From assembly GCA_018062725.1 (NCBI GenBank), contig JAGORP010000025.1, positions 1 through 22,263 on the forward strand: a stretch of DNA of 22,263 bases, written 5' to 3'. Below, piece after piece: positions 7,823-15,105 of the stretch; positions within the stretch are counted from its first letter, which is position 1; every line of letters starts with the position of its first letter. This DNA comes from Flavobacterium sp. Lineage in GTDB: Bacteria > Bacteroidota > Bacteroidia > Flavobacteriales > Flavobacteriaceae. Position numbers and translations under genes: made by a program. The notes under the pieces were generated by a model. That model was not told the DNA's origin, searched no databases, and saw nothing but the letters and a program-made list of their open reading frames with translations.

Positions 7823-8198
7823 GAGGTGGTAATGATTTAGCGAGTTCTGATTTCATTGCACAAGTAGCTGTAAATTTGGCACCTGGTTCCACGGAGAGTT
7901 TCCCGCAGGTTACTTCGCCAATAATAGTAGCTGTCGCTTTAACATTTAAAACATCTTCAACCATTATTTTCCCTTCCGTTTTACCTTCTACATCAACATT
8001 TTGAGCAGAAATATCGCCTTTTACACTTCCTACCGGACCAATTACTAATTTTCCTTTTGATGTAAAATTACCAAGCAAATGTCCGTCTAATCTAAAATCG
8101 GCGACCGATTCTATGTTGCCAATAATTTTAGTTCCTTCTACAATACGATTGGTTTTACCTAGTAGGTCGGTATAAGATTTTGCGCTTTTTTCAAACAT
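7809..8198 (-). CDS. Bactofilin (polymer-forming cytoskeletal protein)
   Basis: 129 residues, mostly short beta strands with regularly spaced Gly and Val (GNIESVADFRLDGHLLGN, SVKGDISAQNVDVEGK), the right-handed beta-helix rhythm of the bactofilin domain, with short disordered ends. Bactofilins polymerise without nucleotide into cytoplasmic or membrane-bound filaments that position envelope machinery. It starts 3 bases after the sprE stop and overlaps AtpZ by 14 bases, so it is made together with a T9SS/gliding component and ATP synthase accessory proteins; a scaffold role for one of these is an inference. Confidence 0.88.
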   Translation of the reverse strand: MFEKSAKSYTDLLGKTNRIVEGTKIIGNIESVADFRLDGHLLGNFTSKGKLVIGPVGSVKGDISAQNVDVEGKTEGKIMVEDVLNVKATATIIGEVTCGKLSVEPGAKFTATCAMKSELAKSLPPHEER

Positions 8199-8201
8199 AA
8201 T

Positions 8202-10799
8202 TTATAATTTAAGGGCTATAAATTGATCGTAATTTTTCTTGACTTGAATCACCGAATAATTTTCACTTGAAATTACAGTGGCAGGAGTTATAATTTTATA
8301 GTCTTTGGTATCACGTAATAATTCTATTAAATATAGTGAAAATTCTTTGGAAGAAATTCCATGAATGACTACAAAATTTTCGGTCTCGTTATAGACATCA
8401 TAAGATATCGAGAATTTATCAAATTGTTTTTCTACTATGTACTTTTGGAGTTTATCCATCAATTCCTTAGTCGCTACATCGTCCTTTTTACCAGCTTTAT
8501 ACAAAATTTTCCATTTGGTAGAGGTTGTGTCTAAAGAAATTGTCATTTGATCTAATCGAGGAATGCTTACCCTTAAAATATCGTCTGCCTGTCTTGCTTC
8601 TGGTGTGTCAGGATAGGTTAACGCTACATAATTTATCGCTTTTTTATATTCTTCCAAGCCTTTGAGTTTTCCAATGGCTGAAGCTTTTAGCAATTCAAAT
8701 TTCGGAATTAAATCGTCGCCTGAAAACTGTGAAAGACACTTCTCAATAGTTTCTAATGCTGTGACGTATTCTTGATTTTCGAATTGCTTGTAGGTGGTTT
8801 TATAAACTTCTGAAGGTGTTTGATCTAAATTATTTTCTTCCGAAATGGCGCCACTTAAAATTTGCGCATATCTCGTATTGGGATAATTGGAAACAATATC
8901 GGTTTTGTAAGCTTCGGCTTTGGAAGGATTCAGCGTTTGATAAATTTTATACAAATTGTATTTGGCTGGCAATATTAATCGTTCTTCTGGTTTGTTCAAT
9001 AGTAACGTTTCTAGTCTGTCGGCAGCCAATTGATTTTCGAAAAACTTCTCTTTGTAAATTACCCCTAATTGATAATAAGCTAAATTACGTTCTTTAGCCA
9101 TGCTATCCAACACTACTTGATTGGTTGGCAATTGGTTTAGATAATAGGTTGTGGTGTATTTTTCTGGAACCGGTTTGTCGGTCTCTTCTTTGTCGTTTGC
9201 AACACTATCGGTTTCCTTGCTTTTAACTTCATCTACTTGGGATGCCCAACGCCAATTATCTTTTAAAGAACGTTTTCCCCATTTTTTGGCAAATTCAACT
9301 TTACCATAAGAGACCGTTGTAGGCGTGTAAAAATAAAAGGCGTTTTTGTCGTTACCAAAAGCAGGGGGTAGAATGTTTCCGCCGCCTGGTGCAGGTGTTT
9401 TTTTAGGATCAAAAACAATATCTTGTATATTATTATTATTTTTATTGGCTTCGGCTTCCTTTTTCTTTTTAGAAATTGCTTCTTGTATCGAATCTTGACG
9501 CTTTAATTTTTTGATATGTTCTTCATAAAAACTAATGCGATCGTTACTGGATAAGGACGAAATGTTTAAAACACTATCATTTTGTCTGGCGATTCCTTCA
9601 TATTTAATGACGTCATCCAGATTTTTACGTTTTTTTTCAATCACAAAATACTCGCGATTCTTTTTTGAAAATTTGGTTAAAGTGCTGTCATAATATTTCC
9701 CGGCTTCCACATATTTTCCTTTGTCAAAATGTATGGCGGCCAAATTTCTATAGTTTGAAGCAGCCAAATATGAATCCCCGGAACCTGATTTCAAGGATTT
9801 ATTATAATGTTTAACCGCCTTGTCTTTCTGTTTTAATTTATCATAAAAAAGACCTACTTGATGATTTAATGCATCGAGATACGGACGGTTTTCTCGGTCT
9901 TCCAATAATTTTGTGTATTTTTCTACAAAGGCTAAGGTGTCTTTGGTCACGTCAATCAACCCAGCTTGTTTGGCATGGGCTTGAACCACATACATTCGTG
10001 GCGATTTGCGCTTCATGTCAATCACTTCCTGAAACGAATTATAGGCACTGTCGGTATATTGTAACGATTGGTACATTTGACCTAAAACAAAATGATACCT
10101 CGCTCTTTCTTCTTTTGATCTTGTGGTCGCAATTGCTTTTTTTAGCGGAGCAATGGCGCTGTCTTTTTCTTCCAAATTAATTAAAGCTTGGGCTAAAATT
10201 GCATTAGCATCAGCTTCTACTTGTGGTTTTAATTCCTTTTTCTTTAATAATAACTGCAAATTTTTTACTGCCAGCGCATCATTTTCAAGACGAATATTGG
10301 TTTTTTCCCGCCACACTTTGGCTTCGTAAATTTTATCGGAATTCGAATATTTATACAAAATATAATTAAAGGCTTCTAAAGCAGGAATGTAACGTTTGTC
10401 ATAATAACGCGCTTTCCCTAACAACAAATGTGCCTCGTCCATTTGCATGTTTTTTTCTTTCCCTCCAATATTCATCGAATGCTTTTGAATGGCTTTTACC
10501 GCTTTGGTTTCGGCTCTTTCAAAATTAGCGTTTTTACCTTTTTCGCCGGGTAAAAAAGCCTCTTCCTCTATTTGCATTCGTTCCACAGGAAGTAATTCCC
10601 AGAAATTATCGCTATATCCACTTTTGACTTCAACTATTCCTTTTTCCAGGGCTACATCACCATTGTACAGCGTGTTATATTGAGAGTTTAAAGCGTGCCA
10701 ATTTCTGCCAACAAGCGAGTTCTTTTTAGTAGAACAAGCAACTACAAGCAATAAGGTTGACAGTAATAAAATATATTTTAACGTGTTAATTTTCAACAT
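8202..10799 (-). CDS. sprE: SprE/PorW-like TPR lipoprotein of the type IX secretion and gliding machinery
   Basis: 865 residues. The N-terminus is a lipoprotein signal with lipobox LVVAC, so Cys22 should be lipidated. Two TPR-rich halves follow, with helical repeats such as LLLGKARYYDKRYIPALEAF near 125-150. A Lys/Asn-rich linker (about 440-470) and a Pro/Gly stretch separate them. Length, lipobox and the start (STKKNSLVGRNWHALNSQYN) match SprE of F. johnsoniae and PorW of Porphyromonas, both needed for T9SS secretion and, in flavobacteria, gliding. It probably acts at the outer membrane facing the periplasm. First gene of the group with bactofilin, AtpZ and the AtpI-like gene. Two T9SS cargo genes lie in the same window. 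Assigned by recognition, not alignment. Confidence 0.85.
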   Translation of the reverse strand: MLKINTLKYILLLSTLLLVVACSTKKNSLVGRNWHALNSQYNTLYNGDVALEKGIVEVKSGYSDNFWELLPVERMQIEEEAFLPGEKGKNANFERAETKAVKAIQKHSMNIGGKEKNMQMDEAHLLLGKARYYDKRYIPALEAFNYILYKYSNSDKIYEAKVWREKTNIRLENDALAVKNLQLLLKKKELKPQVEADANAILAQALINLEEKDSAIAPLKKAIATTRSKEERARYHFVLGQMYQSLQYTDSAYNSFQEVIDMKRKSPRMYVVQAHAKQAGLIDVTKDTLAFVEKYTKLLEDRENRPYLDALNHQVGLFYDKLKQKDKAVKHYNKSLKSGSGDSYLAASNYRNLAAIHFDKGKYVEAGKYYDSTLTKFSKKNREYFVIEKKRKNLDDVIKYEGIARQNDSVLNISSLSSNDRISFYEEHIKKLKRQDSIQEAISKKKKEAEANKNNNNIQDIVFDPKKTPAPGGGNILPPAFGNDKNAFYFYTPTTVSYGKVEFAKKWGKRSLKDNWRWASQVDEVKSKETDSVANDKEETDKPVPEKYTTTYYLNQLPTNQVVLDSMAKERNLAYYQLGVIYKEKFFENQLAADRLETLLLNKPEERLILPAKYNLYKIYQTLNPSKAEAYKTDIVSNYPNTRYAQILSGAISEENNLDQTPSEVYKTTYKQFENQEYVTALETIEKCLSQFSGDDLIPKFELLKASAIGKLKGLEEYKKAINYVALTYPDTPEARQADDILRVSIPRLDQMTISLDTTSTKWKILYKAGKKDDVATKELMDKLQKYIVEKQFDKFSISYDVYNETENFVVIHGISSKEFSLYLIELLRDTKDYKIITPATVISSENYSVIQVKKNYDQFIALKL

Positions 10800-10925
10800 A
10801 AAAAAGTTTTAAACTATAACTTTGAAAAGGACTTTTTAGTATTAGTCAATGTAAAAGTACATTTCTTTTTGAAATTCTTACAAAATAAGTCTATTAAAAC
10901 GTAAAAATAAGTCGGTTTAGTTTGT

Positions 10926-10933
10926 TAATTTTG
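10926..10933 (+). promoter_or_regulatory. Possible -7 element of the oxidoreductase gene
   Basis: TAATTTTG is a full match to TAnnTTTG, 16 bases before the ATG at 10950. No convincing -33 TTG lies at the right distance, so this is a weak call. The 150-base spacer to sprE holds no other visible feature. Confidence 0.35.
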
Positions 10934-10949
10934 CTAAAACTTTATACAT

Positions 10950-12002
10950 ATGTCTACATTTTATAAACTAACCATAAAGGAAGTTAAAAGAGAAACTCCC
11001 CAAACTATTTCGGTAGTATTTAATGTCCCACTTGAATTTCAAGATTTTTACAAATTCATCGCGGGTCAATATGTGAATTTAAAATTAACCCTTGACGGGA
11101 AAGAAATTCGTCGTGCTTATTCTATTTGTGCTTCGCCAACTAGCGGTGAATTGCGAATTGCAATTAAAGCCATAAAAAATGGTACTTTTTCAACCTTTGC
11201 CAACGAGCAATTAAAAGAAGGAAGTGTGCTGGAAGTGGGCACTCCTGAAGGACGCTTTACTTTTGAGCCACATCCCGAAAAACTACGCAATTATATGGCC
11301 TTTGTGGCTGGAAGTGGTATTACTCCTGTCATGTCTATTTTACAAAGTGTGTTGCAACAAGAACCTAAAAGTTCATTTGTTTTGGTATATGGTAATAAAT
11401 CGCCAGAAGACACTATTTTTTATAATCAGCTAAACGAATTACAAAGTCAATTTTTAGGACGCCTCTCGGTTCATTATGTCTTTAGTCAAAAAAATGTAGA
11501 CGGACAATTATTTGGCAGAATTGATAAATCGGTCGTGAATTTTGTGCACAACAAACACATTGGTCAAGAATTTTCGAAATACTATTTATGTGGTCCTGAG
11601 GAAATGATCAATTTAGTGAATGCTACATTAAAAGAAAAAAATGTTGCCGAAAAAGATGTCAAATTTGAATTGTTTTCAGCAAGTCCCGCCATTGAAAGCA
11701 CTTCTGATGCAGGAACGGTAGAGCATACTAAAATTACGGTGTTGGTGGATGGTGATGAAGAAACCTTCGAAATGTCAAGCAAACAAACCTTATTAGAAGC
11801 AGCCTTAAAGCAAGGATTAGACGCCCCGTATTCCTGTCAGGGTGGCGTGTGTAGTAGCTGTATCGCTAAAATCACTTCTGGAAGTGCTGTCATGAAGAAA
11901 AATACGATTTTGACGGATAAAGAAATTGCCAATGGGCTCATTTTAACGTGTCAAGCACACCCTACTTCCGCTGAAATTACAGTGGATTATGATGATGTAT
12001 AA
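10950..12002 (+). CDS. PaaE-type ferredoxin:NADP+ reductase-family oxidoreductase (FAD, NAD(P)H, 2Fe-2S)
   Basis: 350 residues in three parts. An FAD-binding barrel (about 1-105) has RRAYSICASP for flavin binding. An NAD(P)-binding domain (about 110-235) has VAGSGITPVMSI and LCGPEEMI. A C-terminal plant-type ferredoxin domain (about 262-350) binds 2Fe-2S through Cys296, Cys301, Cys304 and Cys334 (CQGGVCSSC, then LTCQAHP). It passes electrons from NAD(P)H through FAD to the iron-sulfur cluster and on to a partner oxygenase or hydroxylase. The order matches PaaE of phenylacetyl-CoA epoxidase, but no paaABCD genes are adjacent, so the partner is unknown and I give no symbol. Monocistronic; a strong terminator follows 92 bases downstream. 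Confidence 0.9.
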   Translation: MSTFYKLTIKEVKRETPQTISVVFNVPLEFQDFYKFIAGQYVNLKLTLDGKEIRRAYSICASPTSGELRIAIKAIKNGTFSTFANEQLKEGSVLEVGTPEGRFTFEPHPEKLRNYMAFVAGSGITPVMSILQSVLQQEPKSSFVLVYGNKSPEDTIFYNQLNELQSQFLGRLSVHYVFSQKNVDGQLFGRIDKSVVNFVHNKHIGQEFSKYYLCGPEEMINLVNATLKEKNVAEKDVKFELFSASPAIESTSDAGTVEHTKITVLVDGDEETFEMSSKQTLLEAALKQGLDAPYSCQGGVCSSCIAKITSGSAVMKKNTILTDKEIANGLILTCQAHPTSAEITVDYDDV

Positions 12003-12056
12003 AGAATATATTTAATTCGTAACGAATACATTTATTAAAGACTAAATTAAAAGAGT

Positions 12057-12079
12057 AATTGGTTGTGCAACAACTAATT
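12057..12079. repeat. Inverted repeat in the spacer upstream of the tail-fibre gene cluster
   Basis: AATTGGTTGT (12057-12066), three bases, then ACAACTAATT (12070-12079): 9 of 10 positions pair, the tenth as G-U in RNA. A smaller dyad, ATTCGT-A-ACGAAT, lies at 12015-12027. Either could be an operator or mRNA hairpin; neither has a U-tract. Confidence 0.5.
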
Positions 12080-12093
12080 CAGAAAAATAACTC

Positions 12094-12129
12094 AAACCGA
12101 TGAAAAAGTTGTATTTCATCGGTTTTTTT
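12094..12129 (+). terminator. Intrinsic terminator after the oxidoreductase gene
   Basis: A perfect 12-bp stem (12094-12105 AAACCGATGAAA with 12114-12125 TTTCATCGGTTT), an 8-base loop, then a T-run to 12129. A clear Rho-independent terminator on the plus strand. Its core recurs at 12137-12144 and across the start codon of the next gene. Confidence 0.88.
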
Positions 12130-12136
12130 ATGCTTT

Positions 12137-12223
12137 TCATCGGTATTTTAATTATTAATTAACAATTTATTTTCCTTTTTAATACATTTCGGCCCAAAAT
12201 ACCACCAGAAACAAAACCGATGA
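12137..12223 (+). promoter_or_regulatory. Leader with a segment complementary to the start codon of the first tail-fibre gene
   Basis: TCATCGGT at 12137-12144 is the exact complement of ACCGATGA at 12216-12223, which contains the ATG at 12220. The right arm of the terminator (12116-12125) is complementary to the same site over 10 bases. The spacer between is very AT-rich; a loose -7-like TACATTTC lies at 12183-12190. If transcription starts upstream of 12137, the leader could hide the start codon. Confidence 0.4.
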
Positions 12224-13455
12224 GGAAAAAAATTACTTTTATCACCTTATTAATGTGCTTTGTGTACATTAATACATTTGCGCAAGTAGGAATTGGCACT
12301 GCCTCTCCCAACAGCAGCTCTCAATTAGAAATTTCATCAACCCTTGGAGGATTGCTTATTCCTCGAATGACACAGGCGCAACGAACCGCCGTGACCACAC
12401 CAGCAACAGGACTTCTTGTCTACCAAACAGATGCAACGACCGGATTTTGGTTTTATAATGGTTCTGCTTGGACCACGTTCACTTCCTCAGGTTGGAGTAT
12501 TACTGGAGATACAGGAACAAACCCTGCCACTAATTTTATTGGATCGACCGATGCCCAAGATGTGATTGTGTCCACCAATAATACAGAAAGAATTAGATTT
12601 CAAACGGACGGAGATGTTGGAATTAACCAAAATAATCCAAGCACAAAAATGCATATTACAGGAACCGCTCCTGTATTTAGACTTCAAGATGGATCAGAAG
12701 GAGCTAACAAGGTCTTGACTTCCGATGCGACTGGAAAAGCATCGTGGGGTTCCTCGAGTGTTTTCTCTGCCCCGGATGCTGATTGGCTTTTTGCTTCCGG
12801 AAATACTTTTGCTGATCCTGTGTATCATCAAGGTCCTGTAGTCATAGGGCGAACCGGAACAACAACCCATCACCTAGATATTGATAACGGCGCAAATACT
12901 GGCACAACTCTCGGAATTGGAAATACAGAGTTAATCACAGACGGAAATAATGAAACCATTGTAAATAGTCGTTTTACACCCGATTCTGATAACATTCAAT
13001 CGTTTGGAATTCTAGCCCAACGATGGAATACCATTTATGCCACAAACGGTACGATACAAACTTCGGATCGCGCTAAAAAATCAAACATCACCCCTCTTTC
13101 TTATGGTTTAAGAGAACTGCTGCAATTAAAACCGGTATCCTATTATTGGAAACAAGAAAAATGGAATTCCTTGACCATTCCTGAGAAAGACAAACAACTT
13201 AAATTAGGCTTAATCGCCCAAGAAGTAGAAAAAATTATTCCGGAAGTGATTTATAGTTACAGTTATAAACCCAAAAGTGAAAAAGAAAAAGAAGAATATG
13301 TAAGAGTTACTTATGATCGAATTGGAATTAATTATGAAGAACTAATTGCAGTGCTTGTAAAAGCAAAGCAAGAACAAAATTCAGAAATAGTAAAATTAAA
13401 AGAAGAAACAGAAGCCTTGGCTAGAAAAGTGCAACTTTTATCGAAATCCAATTAA
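12220..13455 (+). CDS. Exported tail-fibre-like protein with S74 self-cleaving chaperone domain (first of three)
   Basis: 411 residues. Signal peptide, cut expected at FA-Q22, so the mature protein starts QVGIGT. A head module (about 22-90) reads VGIGTASP, then LLIPRMTQAQR, LLVYQTD and FWFYNGSAW. A middle fibre region (about 90-270) holds short repeats such as GDVGINQNNPSTKMHI. The C-terminal S74 (endosialidase-type intramolecular chaperone) domain starts at TSDRAKKS with the Ser282-Lys287 dyad, followed by the family's YGLRELLQLKPVSY and LGLIAQEVEKIIPEV, and ends in a short coiled coil. Such domains trimerise the fibre and then cut themselves off just before the Ser. It lacks the inserted domain of its two neighbours. 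The next gene starts one base after its stop. No T9SS tail. Target unknown. Confidence 0.88.
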   Translation: MRKKITFITLLMCFVYINTFAQVGIGTASPNSSSQLEISSTLGGLLIPRMTQAQRTAVTTPATGLLVYQTDATTGFWFYNGSAWTTFTSSGWSITGDTGTNPATNFIGSTDAQDVIVSTNNTERIRFQTDGDVGINQNNPSTKMHITGTAPVFRLQDGSEGANKVLTSDATGKASWGSSSVFSAPDADWLFASGNTFADPVYHQGPVVIGRTGTTTHHLDIDNGANTGTTLGIGNTELITDGNNETIVNSRFTPDSDNIQSFGILAQRWNTIYATNGTIQTSDRAKKSNITPLSYGLRELLQLKPVSYYWKQEKWNSLTIPEKDKQLKLGLIAQEVEKIIPEVIYSYSYKPKSEKEKEEYVRVTYDRIGINYEELIAVLVKAKQEQNSEIVKLKEETEALARKVQLLSKSN

Positions 13456-13456
13456 A

Positions 13457-15103
13457 ATGAAAAAAACATTACTCATCGTCCTATTCTTTATTACAAGTAT
13501 AGTAACAGCACAAATTGGTATTGGAACGGTAACACCAAATTCTAGTGCCATGTTAGATATAACCAGTACTACCAAAGGATTGCTTATTCCGCGTATGACT
13601 CAAGCTCAAAAAACAGCCATTGCTACTCCAGCAACGGGATTGTTAATTTATCAAACGGATGGCGTTGCTGGATTTTATTTTTACAATGGTGCCAGCTGGC
13701 AACAGTTTTCTTCGGGGTCAAGTTGGTCATTAATGGGTAATTCGGGTACGAATCCTGGGGCCAATCAATTAGGAACTACCGACGCTCAGCCTCTTTTGGT
13801 TAAAAGTAATAATACCGAATCCTTACGTATCTTAAGTAATGGAAACGTGGTAAAAGGAAATACCACCAGCGATGCTAAATTACATATAGAAGGCACCAGT
13901 ACTTCCATTTTTAATGACGGTTTTGAAGACAATACAATTCCTCCCTTTACAACAAGTGGCACAGGCGGAAACTGGACTACCACCAATACCGCAGGAAACT
14001 TCAATTCGGGGACAAAAGGTTCTCAATCAGGAACCGGAGTACACAGTTCGCAGTCCAACTTAGTCTATACAACAACCTTATTATCTCCCGGAAATATAGC
14101 CTTCGCGTTCAAAGCTTCTACCGAAAGTTGTTGTGATAAACTTCGCTTTTTAATAGATGGCGTAGAACAGGCCAATTGGGGCGGAACCGTTGCTTGGAAT
14201 ACAGTAAGCTATCCTGTAACCGCAGGAGCACATACTTTTACGTGGTCGTATACTAAAGATTCTTCTGTAAATGCGGGAGATGATAAAGTTTATATAGACG
14301 ATGTTCGAATTTCTACTCCAGTACCTGTGTTACGAATTGAAGATGGAAATCAGGCCAACAATTATATCATGATTTCAGATGCCAATGGAAATGGAACCTG
14401 GTCAAACCCGGCCACATTTGTCACTGGTGATGACGATTGGCGCTTTAATAGTGGTTCTTTAGATACTGATCCAATATACCGAACTGGGGACGTTCGAATT
14501 GGAGCAACAGGAACCGCACTTTACAATTTGGAAGTATACAACGGAAATTCTGACGGTTCTCAAATTGGTATCGGATCTACCGAATATGTTACCGATGGAT
14601 TAAGTGAAAATTATATTTCACATTCCCTAGTTCCTGAAACAACAAACACCATAAGCTTGGGTTCGGCTTCTTTGCGTTGGAGTGAAGTTTTTGCTTCCAA
14701 CGGAACAATTAATACATCAGATGCTAGAGATAAAGAATCTATTCAACCCTTATCATACGGATTGAGTGATTTGTTAAAATTAAAGCCAGTTTCATACAAA
14801 TGGAAAGTAGAAAAATACGGCAAAACAATCTTATCTGAAAAAGAAAAAAGACACAAAATTGGGTTCATTGCTCAAGATTTACAACAGGTTTTACCTGAAA
14901 CAGTTCAAGATTTTCAATGGAGACCTTTAAAAGATACAGACAAGATATATCAAAAACAAAAAGTGGAAACATTGGGAGTTAGTTATGCTGAAATTCTTCC
15001 AGTAGTTATCAAAGCCACACAAGAAAATCAAACAACATTAGATCAGATTCAAATGTTACTTAACGAAACCAATGCAATACTTAAACAATTAGAAAAAAAG
15101 TAA
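13457..15103 (+). CDS. Exported tail-fibre-like protein with inserted domain and S74 domain (second of three)
   Basis: 548 residues. Signal peptide cut at TA-Q19, then the same head module as its neighbours (IGIGTVTP, LLIPRMTQAQK, LLIYQTD). Residues about 151-288 are an inserted beta-rich domain, from IFNDGFEDNTIPPF through ESCCDKLRFLIDG to KVYIDDVRI, with adjacent Cys225-Cys226; it resembles a jelly-roll or carbohydrate-binding fold but I cannot name a family. The S74 domain starts at TSDARDKES with Ser421-Lys426, followed by LKLKPVSYKWK and IGFIAQDLQQVLPE, then a heptad tail ending ILKQLEKK. Spaced 1 base from the gene before and 2 from the gene after, so the three are probably translated from one message. 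Self-cleavage is predicted. Confidence 0.88.
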   Translation: MKKTLLIVLFFITSIVTAQIGIGTVTPNSSAMLDITSTTKGLLIPRMTQAQKTAIATPATGLLIYQTDGVAGFYFYNGASWQQFSSGSSWSLMGNSGTNPGANQLGTTDAQPLLVKSNNTESLRILSNGNVVKGNTTSDAKLHIEGTSTSIFNDGFEDNTIPPFTTSGTGGNWTTTNTAGNFNSGTKGSQSGTGVHSSQSNLVYTTTLLSPGNIAFAFKASTESCCDKLRFLIDGVEQANWGGTVAWNTVSYPVTAGAHTFTWSYTKDSSVNAGDDKVYIDDVRISTPVPVLRIEDGNQANNYIMISDANGNGTWSNPATFVTGDDDWRFNSGSLDTDPIYRTGDVRIGATGTALYNLEVYNGNSDGSQIGIGSTEYVTDGLSENYISHSLVPETTNTISLGSASLRWSEVFASNGTINTSDARDKESIQPLSYGLSDLLKLKPVSYKWKVEKYGKTILSEKEKRHKIGFIAQDLQQVLPETVQDFQWRPLKDTDKIYQKQKVETLGVSYAEILPVVIKATQENQTTLDQIQMLLNETNAILKQLEKK

Positions 15104-15105
15104 TC

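Noticed and set aside
9869..10329. Plus-strand open frames inside sprE
   Set aside because: No recognisable features, and they overlap a clear coding sequence on the other strand.
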